From NCBI GenBank assembly GCA_015680685.1, contig MNCI01004531.1:69854-133853 (forward strand): 64,000 nucleotides of DNA, written 5' to 3'. The position numbers were made by a program, and so were the translations under genes. Below, in pieces: positions 55,531 to 64,000 of this stretch (within the stretch, counting starts at the first letter, position 1; each line of letters opens with the position of its first letter). The notes under the pieces are model-generated. The model saw only the letters and a list, made by a program, of their open reading frames with translations, did no database searches and was not told where the DNA came from. Source of the DNA: Gnetum montanum (taxonomy: Eukaryota; Streptophyta; Gnetopsida; Gnetales; Gnetaceae).

Positions 55531-57351
55531 GAATCGCTCATCACCTACTAATCAAGAATTCTGCTGGTGTGGCTTGCTTAGATGGGGTCATCTCAATGGG
55601 ATGGTTTGAATTAGATAGGAATATCCCAAACCATTGCCTACTTCATATTCATGCATTCTCCTTAACTCATTTTCAGGTAGTGAAATGTTTAACTTTTACT
55701 TAGTACATGACACTTTGTAGTAATGATGCATCATGGGTATCATAAGAGAATGTGCTTTCTACACTTCCATCGACTTATAAATTTGGGAGACATGAGGGGA
55801 GTCAAATCCATGTCTTGACATGATATCAATGAAAGTCTCCTAAACATACTTAGAAAGGAACATGATGAAGTGAAAAAGGGGGAAAAATAAAATTAAGTAA
55901 AAATAAACAAATTTAAAAAAATTATGAGTGTTGGAAAGAATTAATAAGTTGCTACAAAAAGAATTTTAAGATACTACATCCTATAGGCCATCTCTCTAGT
56001 GTTAAAAATGTTCTTACAAAAATATTTTTCACACTATCACAAGAACACCTCCATAAACTAAGTGATGAAATACTTAGTACATGGTCGTAAATTGATGTTG
56101 GACTAATATAAGCCTCAATATACCAATGATTATGAACTAAAAGAACATGAAACCACCAATCAGATATAGACTTATCCTATTGTACATGAACTAAAAATGG
56201 TAGGAGAATGATATAAAACTAAGATTTTAATGCTAAAAATAGCTAAGTGTAATTCACTAGAAAAATGACTAAGCATAAATTNCTCATCAACACTTATAGT
56301 TTGGCCCTTCATAGAAGATGAAGACTTTGTTGTTCATTAATAAAATAGTTTATTATTTGGGAAGGGATCCAAGGCCCTTCCCTTCATATTAAAATCTTAA
56401 TATTTTAATATTTCATACTCTNGATCCCTTCCCAAATAATAAACTATTTTATTAATGAACAACAAAGTCTTCATCTTCTATGAAGGGCCAAACTATAAGT
56501 GTTGATGAGAAAAAACATATCTGTTATAAAATTGATAATAGAAAACTAATTTGTTAACAAACTATGAATTTGGAGAGTGGAATTAAACCTCTATAGGGTT
56601 AATATATGGATTGGAAAGATGTTGTACAAGCTTGAATATTCTATCTCTAAAACTAATACTGAAAGTGCAAAATGTGGCGTCATAGCATGGTGGTACTACA
56701 ATGATGGCAAGAACTCATGCTCTTAATCTTTTGAAATTTGAGAAGTGCTCTTAAATCTCAAGAAACTAGCCTAAAATTTATTTTTTGAGCTTATATTTAT
56801 AAGCTCAAAGTTGTTAATTTCAAGTTGGGACTAGTAATATCAAACTCAGAGTTAACTATAGTTCATCCAAACTTGGTCTAGAGTTTAAAAATAGCAAGTT
56901 TGATGTTTTGACTTTTCAAGTGTAGTGAGCTATGGAGGTGACACTAATGCTAATACTAGCATTAGCATCAACATCACAAACATGTTATCAATGTGTAAGT
57001 TCTAAACTTCCAATGTTTTGTTTGACACCCAAACTAATACTGAAACATGCCAAAATGATGACAAGGAGTTCATGAAGTTGGCAGAAAGTGTTGAATCCTA
57101 CGCTTTCATGCTAGATACTGGATAATGCCAATGCTAAAAGTGCTAATGCTAATACTAACATCAACATCACCATTAGCCATATTTAGGCAAAATTCTAACA
57201 TTTTGTCAAAGTTAAAATTTTGCATTTCCCAGGCTTTGTTTTGCCTTTAAATTGATGTTGAATGCTATCGAGATATCCTTAAAGAATATGCTTAACTCCT
57301 TAAAGAAGAGGAATGTATGCAAAATGTGCTTATGTGAAGAAAAGAAATGTA
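55531..57351. other. Unassigned stretch with assembly faults
   Basis: No retroelement domain or supported gene. It includes two Ns and an exact inverted repeat (see separate entry). The phrase TGCTAATGCTAATACTA followed by GCATCAACATCAC occurs at about 56948-56980 and again at about 57137-57170, which recalls the U3-type arrays of the LTR family and might be part of a further decayed LTR. Confidence 0.4.
56282..56509. other. Assembly join: misoriented contig between two Ns
   Basis: 56283-56369 is the exact reverse complement of 56423-56509 (87 bp). The piece between the Ns (56283-56421) is bounded by single Ns. In reverse orientation its end would overlap the following contig exactly, so it was probably placed backwards. 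Confidence 0.85.
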
Positions 57352-57951
57352 TTCCATACACATCCTAAACTAGTGCAACACTACTGAGATTACCAAATGC
57401 TAATCATTACTTGGTTACCAAGCATTACATGCATGCTTGAAGTGGTCGTGCTTGTGTAATTTAATGATTTTCTTAATTTATCAAAATGAATTGATGTGCT
57501 AATAACATAAATGTAAAGTGCATAAAATAAAATAAATGCATAAGAAAATAAAATAAAATAAATGCGTAAGAAAAAAATCTTAAGTGCTACAAGGATGAAT
57601 CGAAGAGCTCATCTTTATTGCTGTACACAAGGTGTGCTTAGGTACACAATGCTCGAATAAAGATCCATCCACACTTAGACCTCTTGCTATGAGCACTTGG
57701 AAAATACTCTAACTTTCAAACAAACTACAAGAGTTTCACTACTTGACTGCTAAAAGACTTCTTCCCAATTGTGCACCTAGGCACTATATTTATAGGCTTG
57801 GGAGCAACTATTCTAATGATTAGAGTAACCGCTCTAATAATTAGAATAACTGCTAAAGTAACCACTAGAGTAACCACTCTAATAATTAGAGTAATTGCTA
57901 GAGTAACCACTCTAATAATTAGAATAACTACTAGAGTAACTGCTCTCATCA
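57352..57951 (-). repeat. 3' LTR of element B, U5 truncated
   Basis: Minus-strand start TGATGAGAGC at 57951; TATA-type box TATAAATATAG at 57784-57794; AATAAA at 57614-57619. Homology to other LTRs stops near 57352, removing about the last 350 bp. Confidence 0.85.
57815..57951. repeat. U3 array of element B, 33-bp units
   Basis: About four units of the type TAATAATTAGAGTAACYRCT, with internal GCTAGAGTAACCACTC, occupy U3 between TATA box and LTR start. They are unrelated to the U3 arrays of the other copies. Confidence 0.85.
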
Positions 57952-57961
57952 TACCCCCACA
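57952..57961 (-). promoter_or_regulatory. Polypurine tract of element B
   Basis: Minus-strand TGTGGGGGTA adjoins the LTR start TGATGAG. It is the clearest of the family. Confidence 0.85.
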
Positions 57962-59840
57962 ACTAAATGAAAACTCATCCTCGAGTTCCTTACAAAATAT
58001 TGGGAAGGTATGGGATTATTGACTAATTAACAACTAATGGTGGAATGGGATGACAAACTCAATGTGCCCAGTGAATGGATCAATAAACATATTACAACAT
58101 TAGTGTTCATGACCATTGCGGTGAACACTCGTACATAAATGACATCCAAGCCTTTATTTGGCAACTTGGAGAGCAAAAGAGAGAGAGAAAGAAGATGGAG
58201 TGTGTTGCCACCAATGCTGAGATTACACCTTCCTTTGTTTATCCATAGCCATGCCATCAAACTTGCTCCTTTCGTAAATGCTTCAGTTCCAGTCCATCTT
58301 GAGTGCTTCCTCCAAGCCCAGTCGATTGTCTGTATGATCACCATCTACACACACAACATAGTCATAAATGAGTAAGGATAGATAATCCATAATCTAGTTG
58401 ATACCTTGCCTCGTTATGAAGTGCATTGGCTAAGTTGTTGTTATGGTAGAAATTGGTTTGAAGATTTATCATTGGCAACTACCCAAGGTGTAGGGGTTAG
58501 GCAATTAGTAAAATTAAAAAAATTGAAAAATTTATGCTAGGGCCCCCACAACTAAGAGCGAACCTCTAGTAGCTATAAGATGGAAAAACATGAGGAACAA
58601 GAAAGATGAAAAATATCAATGGCAACACCAATAAAATGGATGTCATGAATGGGACTAAAACAGGAAATGATTGATTGCAAGAAATGTTTAAGGGAAAGAA
58701 GTTAAAAATTGCATCAAAAAGAAATGTCAGTGGATCCTTCCCAAAGCAGGATCATGCCCTTTATGCCCTGACAAACCCACAAACCAAAGAGTCCATAGGC
58801 TCTAGGAATGTCATCTAGAAGCAAGAGTTAAAAACTTACCCACAAGAATTCACCAAAGAAAAAAAATGCCTCAACCCATAATGGAATAATGATAAAACCA
58901 TCAATCAGGTGAAAAATGAGAAGAAAGATGGAGAGGAGAGAATAGAATGGAATCCCAAGAACAAGGTTGTGTAAAGCCCCTTGTGTATTTCATGGTTAAG
59001 ATAACTGAGTAGAACTCATCCCAAATCCAAACTCAAACCAACCACATTCAGTGACCTTGCATCAATACACTTCGCTAATCCATCCTCTTGAGGCAACAAG
59101 AATGCTTCCACAAAGAGTGACCACCATCCCAAGGAGAGTGAGATGGAGAAGTAGGAAATGAGAAAGGGCCTTAGTTAGAGGGAACCTTCAAGCATGGGTA
59201 ACATGTCTTTCCAGTGCCATAAACAACGCTTGTAGCCCATATTTCATTATTATGTCTAAGGGGTATGCTTTGAATTCTCACCCTTTTTTTATGTTTATGT
59301 GTGAGAACCACACCATGCAAAGACTTATTTTTATTCACTTAGCTTCCTAATATTTGAACAATGTTAGAATGGTAGAAAACCCAAGAAAAATCATCCAAGC
59401 ACCCAAGAGAATGGCAAGCACCAATGGATCAAATCCCCTTGAAGTCACACCCTTTTCATCCTTTGAGTCTTTCCTTGGTTTGAAAAATACCTAGCCACCA
59501 ATTCATTAATAAGTTTACTTAGAAAAAGGGGATTGTACAATTCCAAGCCAAAGGAGACCATAGAGTTGTATGGATGAGTGGACAGCGTGGACTCATTGCC
59601 TATTTTACCAAAAGAACCATACCTTAATATCAGCATCATAATTCAAAGGTAAAAACAAAACATTAGCAATCAATATGATATAATTCAATCCACCATCATG
59701 AGAACTTATTAGATGATGAATAAAAATAAATCAAGCAAATAAATAAACAGTAAAAACATGAATGATGGTGTAAAATAAAAATAAGAAAAGTTGAAAGAAT
59801 GTGTAAAACAAAAAATGTGTAAAACAAAAATTCAAAAAGA
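57962..59840 (-). other. 3' non-coding region of element B
   Basis: 58745-59840 matches 30746-31850 of copy A in reverse complement. 57962-58050 matches element D next to its polypurine tract. The remaining part (58050-58740) is shared with neither C's extra ORF nor A. A minus-strand open run (58027-58344) has no recognisable domain. Confidence 0.7.
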
Positions 59841-61110
59841 ACTGAGGGCCTAGAATGGTTAGCATAGGTGGCCATCTCCCCCATGATTGAGTTGGAAGGA
59901 GGAGATCCAAAATAGTGAGCAAGGTTGTCCATCAACAGAGGTATCATGTGTATTGGTTGTCCTAAGCTCATGGAAAGGCTTGGTTTGTTGCACGTTGACC
60001 AACAACTTCTTGTCCAGGCTCTTAGGTTTGTATATTGTCATGGCCCCTGAAGGAAAAGTTGCATAAATAATATAAGGTTCTTACCACAGTGTTTGAAATT
60101 TAGTACGTTGTGGCACATGTGTGGGATTCTAGTAGAGAACCTTATCTCTCGATTGATATTTAACTTTCTTAATCCTTAGGTCATGATGTTGTTTATTGAA
60201 TGCCTTGTGCAACTTGTTAGATGATAGGGCAGCTAGTCAGTTTTCATCTAGCATGTTAAGGGTTACTAATCATTGTTTCTATGTTAGATCAAGGTCAAGG
60301 TTGAGGTCACATGCCATGCATAGTGTACGAAGCTTAGTTTGAATGGGAAGTGTTGGTAATTTACCGTACACTAACTCATAGGGAGAGTAGCCTATAGGGA
60401 GTTTCCATATGGAGCGACATCCCCAAAGAGCATCATTCAGTTTAGTGCTCTAGTCTCACCTAAACTTGCTAATGGTTCTTTTCAATATCTTCGTAATCTC
60501 CCTGTTGGTGAATTCTACTTGACTGTTCGCTTGGGGGTGGTATGGTGTAGTCAATTTATGCTAAACCCCTAAGTGTTGCATTAATTTCCGAAAAGTTGCA
60601 CTTGTGAACTGTGTACCATTGTCTAAAATAAGTGCATGTGGCACACCAAACTTGTTTATGATTTGTTGTTGAACAAATCGTGTAGCTATAGATGATGTAC
60701 AATATTTAACAGTAGCTGCTTTGGCCCATTTTGTTAGGTAATCAATAGCAACAATAATATAAGCTTTTCCATTGGACATTGGTGTAATCAGCCCCATAAA
60801 ATCAATTCCCTAAATGTTGAAGGGTTCTAATAGTTGAATCCATTGTTGTGGTTCCTCCATTCTAGCATTCACTCCCCCATCACTTTGACAGCGCTCATAA
60901 GATTGGACGAAAAGATGGGCGTCCCGAAATAATGTAGGCCAATAATATCTTGCAAGCAAGATCTTCATGGCCATCCGTCTCCTAGCATAATGATCCCCAG
61001 AAGGACCCTCATGAGTGTCTTGGAGAACACATAATTGATCTATATCGAGAACACACCATCGAACCAAGCCATCAGGACACACTTTGTAAAGTTGCTCATT
61101 GATCTTCATA
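59841..61110 (-). pseudogene. Element B integrase
   Basis: HHCC at about 60880-61010 (HEGPSGDHYARRR; SYERCQSDGG, one Cys reading Tyr and one Gly changed). Core 60561-60797: AIDYLTKWAKAATVKY and LDNGTQFTSATFRKLMQHLGV keep both Asp residues; after a stop the Glu survives in NSQVEFTNREITK. The C-terminal part ends PKSLDKKLLVNVQQTKPFHEL. Of the copies here it has the most complete catalytic triad. Confidence 0.9.
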
Positions 61111-61119
61111 AAGTACTTA

Positions 61120-61865
61120 GCTCAGTGAAGAGCCTGTTGTTTCTTCTTAATGTTTAACTCTTGTGGTGTTTTTTGGGTGAGGAGATACGTAAAAATGCTA
61201 CTATACCAGTTTGTCTCCATGGGTGATTGATTATTCACTACACTAGTAAAGAGGAATTCATCAGGTAAATGATCAGAAATTGGATACTCATCCTCTTTGT
61301 TGTCCCATTGCAATCGAGATAAATGATCAACAACTACATTCTCGATGCTCTTGCGATCGATCATCATTAAATTGAACTCTTGTAAGATTACAATCCATCA
61401 TATGATATGATGGATTACCATTGGCTTATTCATGAGGAATTGGATTGCACTATGACTTATATGTATCTATACTTTATATCCCAATACATAGTGTCTAAAG
61501 TTTTCTAGTGCAAACACTACAGCCATTAATTCATTCTCTATGATAGTGTAGTTAAGTTGTGGACCGGTGATACTTCTACTTGCACAGTGGATGTAATAAG
61601 GATGCTTATGGTCATCTAACTATGTAAGTACGGCTCCTAAATCATAGTTGGATGCAACAGTCATGATATGGAATGGTTTTGACTAGTCAAGAGCTTGTAG
61701 AATGGGTGTTTCTACTATCTTTTGTTTTAGAGTTTGGAAAGCTAATTCGCATTCCTTGGTCCACTCGAACGGTATGTCCTTTTTCATTAATTCCACCAAT
61801 GGTTTTGCAACCTTTGAAAAGCTCTCAATAAATCTCCTATAGCAGCCCATATGTCCAAGGAATGA
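61120..61865 (-). pseudogene. Element B RNase H and connection
   Basis: PFEWTKECELAFQTLKQ, PFHIMTVASNYDLGAVLT with Asp changed to Val, ASRSITGPQLNYTIIENELMAVVFALE, HISHSAIQFLMNK with Asp changed to Ser, and VVDHLSRLQWDNKEDEY (61270-61330). Stops at 61686, 61618, 61468 and 61395 approximately. Confidence 0.85.
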
Positions 61866-62640
61866 TCAAATATCTTTAATAGTTTTTGGTTGATAGGTAA
61901 TTCCTTGGATAATTTTGATTTTCTCAAGGTCTACCTCTATCCCTATGTGTGAGATTTTGTGTCCTAGTACTACACCTTCGTGGACCATCAAATGGCTTTT
62001 CTGCCAGTTAAGCCTCAAATTGGTTTCTACACATCCTTTTAACACTTGTTGCAACTGGTCCAAGGCTTGATCAAAGCTTGCTCCATAAGTGGAGAAGACA
62101 TCCATAAAGACCTCCACGCCATTCTCTATCTACTATCAGAATACACTTAGAACTAGTCATTGAAATGTTGCAAGTGCATTGCACAAACCAAATGGCATCT
62201 ATTTATATGCGAACATTCCCCAAGGACCGGTGAATGTAGTCTTGGCTTATTCTTTTGGGGCTATTTTTATTTCGTTATATCTAATTTTTCCATCCAGAAA
62301 ACTATAATAGTGATGCCCCACGATGGTGTCTAAGACTTGGTCAACAAATGGCAATGGAAAGTGATATTTGAATGTTGCCATATTTAGTAGCCTAAAATCT
62401 ATGCACACCCTCCATTTGCCTCCCTTTTTAGGCACAATAACTAAGGGGCTAACCCATTCGCTATTAGCAATGGGGTATATGAACCTAGCCATGAGAAGTT
62501 ATTCGATTTCTTCCTTAACTACTTGCTTCAACTTAGGGTTCAATCACCTTTGTGGTTGTCTTCGAGGCTTCATGGAGGGATCAGTGTAAATTCTATGTTG
62601 GCATATCCTAGGATCTATTCTAGTTAATTCAGGTTATGAC
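61866..62640 (-). pseudogene. Element B reverse transcriptase
   Basis: 62247-62492 is open: VIVPKKGGKWRVCIDFRLLN, FPLPFVDQVLDTIVGHHYYSFLDG. After a stop and a frameshift, 61866-62117 reads EVFMDVFSTYGASFDQALDQL (62097-62108 FMDV, second catalytic Asp changed to Val) and VVLGHKISHIGIEVDLEKIKIIQG. The upstream edge includes KPRRQPQR and KQVVKEEIE. Confidence 0.9.
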
Positions 62641-62980
62641 CAAGCAAAGGCTTCTGACCATTTATTTATTACCTTCAATAGTTCTTCTTTCTGTTGAGGA
62701 GCAAGCTTAGCATTGATAATTACCGATTTTCCATTTTCAAGGAATGTGTATTCCATACCGATCAGCAATGGTTTCAGCTTGAGGGGCTCCTACTTAAATT
62801 TTTTAGGGATTTTCAACTTTCCCCAATTAATATTTTCAAGGTTAAGACTTGGAAGTTGGCGATGGACTTGCTCTAATGCATCTATGCTATCAATGTAAGC
62901 ATAAGTCAAACCCTTAGTTGGTTCCATGCATATGAGTGAACTGCTTTCTTGATCAACTATCAGCCACTAGGTGTCTTCCT
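62641..62980 (-). pseudogene. Element B protease-RT linker
   Basis: Family linker with MEYTFLENGKSVIINAKLAPQQKEELL and WSEAFAWS, ending in the ELTRIDPRICQHRI block that opens RT. A stop interrupts it. This section best shows the ancestral linker, which ends in the helical domain before RT fingers. Confidence 0.65.
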
Positions 62981-63490
62981 ATCATGTGGCTTCTGCATAC
63001 AAGCATCTTTGTATCTTAATTACTTGTGCACATTGATTACATGCAGGCAATGGTAAACTTTGTACAAACCATGATGTTTTCATGCAATTACATCCTATGT
63101 CACTGTATGCAAAGCACGGAACTTTCTTCTTCTCAATCTTTCCAAATGTATTTTCCTTTGATATTTCCAAGGAAAGATCGCAAATTCCTAGATGCATGTC
63201 AACTATGCTTAGCCATGCTCTTCCCATTATGATTGGGAAGTCCCCCTTACCATTGTTCACCTGAATCACTAGGAAATCAGTTGGGTACGACCACCCACAA
63301 ATAATGGTAACAATTTCTTCCACCAATCCCAATGGGACAGTGATGGACTGGTTGGCCAACTCTAGATGAATGTTGCTCTTTTTCAATGGAGGTAGGTTCC
63401 AGGCCTTGTACATTTCTTGATAAATCAAGTTGACATCGGAACCTGAATCCAAAAGAGCCTTGCACAGTGCATTTCCAGTGATTTGTTAGT
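62981..63490 (-). pseudogene. Element B protease
   Basis: The active site ALLDSGSDVNLI has DSG at 63441-63449. It is followed by HLELANQSITVPLGLVEE, WSYPTDFLVIQVNNGKGDFPIIMGRAWLSIV and an acidic/lysine-rich end. The run is open from the DSG to 62982, so this is an intact protease domain. One stop (63484) separates it from the gag tail, at IY*QITG. Confidence 0.9.
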
Positions 63491-64000
63491 ATATCAAAGG
63501 AATCCCAAGATTAAAGAATTTCCTAGAAAGGTGGCTAGCTTTGATCCAATCGATGACGGCATGTGTTAGCATGACCGTATGCGTTGAGTGTGGTGATTGG
63601 GTTGAAGGGGGCTCTAAAGTTTTGATTGATACTAAGGCATCTAAGGAATTAGCCACTTGTGATTGCAAGGGCTTGGTTGGACTATTGGTTCTAAAGAAAG
63701 GCCTTTTCTTCATGTGGTTGTTGGAACCAAAAGTAGGTTGAGAGTTAATAGCCCTCATGGCGTTATGTTGCTATGGTTGGGTAGGGATTTCACCTTGCAT
63801 CGTAGAAGTAGGTGGTAGTGGAGCTATTGGTGGAAGAGATGTGGTCGGATGAGAAGGATGATATGCTTGCCAAATATCATCTCTAGAAGATGGAGTCACA
63901 TAATACTCACGAGCTTTATAATGAGGTTCAAGAGTGACATAACCAGTAGAGTCACGTGGGGAGATTGGTTGTTGCACATAATATCCATATGGGTCAGGTT
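63491..64000 (-). pseudogene. Element B gag C-terminal tail
   Basis: Tyr/Pro-rich linker (MQQPISPRDSTGYVTLEPHYKAREYY; LPPIAPLPPTSTM) and KKRPFFRTNSPTKPLQ, ending VMLTHAVIDWIKASHLSRKF before the protease. One TAG/TAA at about 63770 where Gln is expected. The knuckle and capsid are outside the window. Confidence 0.8.

Larger units (their letters stand above)
57352..64000 (-). mobile_element. Element B: best preserved Athila-like copy, runs off the window
   Basis: Minus-strand order from the right edge: gag tail, protease, RT, RNase H, integrase, 3' region, polypurine tract, 3' LTR. Open runs are longer and stops fewer than in A or C. Gag start and 5' LTR lie beyond 64000. Confidence 0.9.

Noticed and set aside
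56283-56509. Long perfect inverted repeat as hairpin, MITE or regulatory RNA
   Set aside because: Both arms start at single Ns, and a flipped contig explains the exact identity.
58027-58344. Minus-strand open run of 105 codons in element B as a gene
   Set aside because: It lies in the 3' region, is not conserved in A, C or D, and has no motif or start context.
63026-63741. Plus-strand open runs at the right end
   Set aside because: Shadows of the intact protease and gag tail on the minus strand.
1-64000. tRNA or rRNA genes
   Set aside because: No cloverleaf-like or rRNA-like segment was noticed on either strand; tRNA-like words are only primer-binding sites next to LTRs.

Overview
This window looks like heterochromatic, repeat-dominated DNA from a large seed-plant nuclear genome. 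It is AT-rich, has no intact single-copy gene, and is packed with old, stop-ridden LTR retroelements nested inside each other plus one endogenous pararetrovirus. A gymnosperm would fit this style, but nothing in the sequence fixes the species. The LTRs of single insertions are visibly divergent, and many in-frame stops sit where Gln (CAA/CAG) or Trp is expected. Both suggest long residence and decay of methylated cytosines.

Layout. 1-450: end of an LTR (minus). About 1300-6400 (minus): an endogenous caulimovirid with movement protein, coat protein with zinc finger, protease, reverse transcriptase and RNase H in viral order. 7050-about 12000 (plus): element E, a Tat-type Ty3/gypsy pol with a second (archaeal-type) RNase H and a probable 3' LTR. 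12000-15000: the only non-retroelement stretch, with weak remnants of a host gene (repeat-containing exon, possible last exon, tandem duplications). 15006-16403 and 23293-24985 (minus): protease and gag of element H, split by element D (16404-23292, minus). D keeps LTRs, primer-binding site, gag and polypurine tract but has lost RT, RNase H and integrase. 24985-32577 (plus): element A, a decayed gag-pol whose final LTR is followed directly by the leader and gag start of element F, so A and F appear to share one LTR.

Element F is the backbone of the second half. Element G (32674-41135, minus), a chromodomain Ty3/gypsy, landed just after F's gag start codon. Element C (42135-54863, plus) landed in the middle of F's gag, flanked by a perfect 5-bp duplication ACACT. 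F's gag resumes at 54869 and fades near 55530. Element B (57352-64000, minus), the best preserved copy of the family, runs off the right edge.

A, B, C, D, F and the LTR at position 1 belong to one Athila-like/Tat-side Ty3/gypsy family: shared gag-PR-RT-RH-INT, tRNA-Asp-type primer site where preserved, LTRs of about 0.9-1.06 kb starting TGATGA, and a conserved 3' region. Three features stand out. The start of U3 carries a different short tandem or palindromic array in each LTR lineage. Copy C alone has a 2.8-kb extra reading frame between pol and the 3' LTR. Element G carries, antisense in its leader, a gene-like segment with candidate introns next to two minisatellites. Two single-N joins (one with a 104-bp direct duplication, one with an 87-bp perfect inverted repeat) look like assembly faults. 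No RNA gene or CRISPR array was seen.
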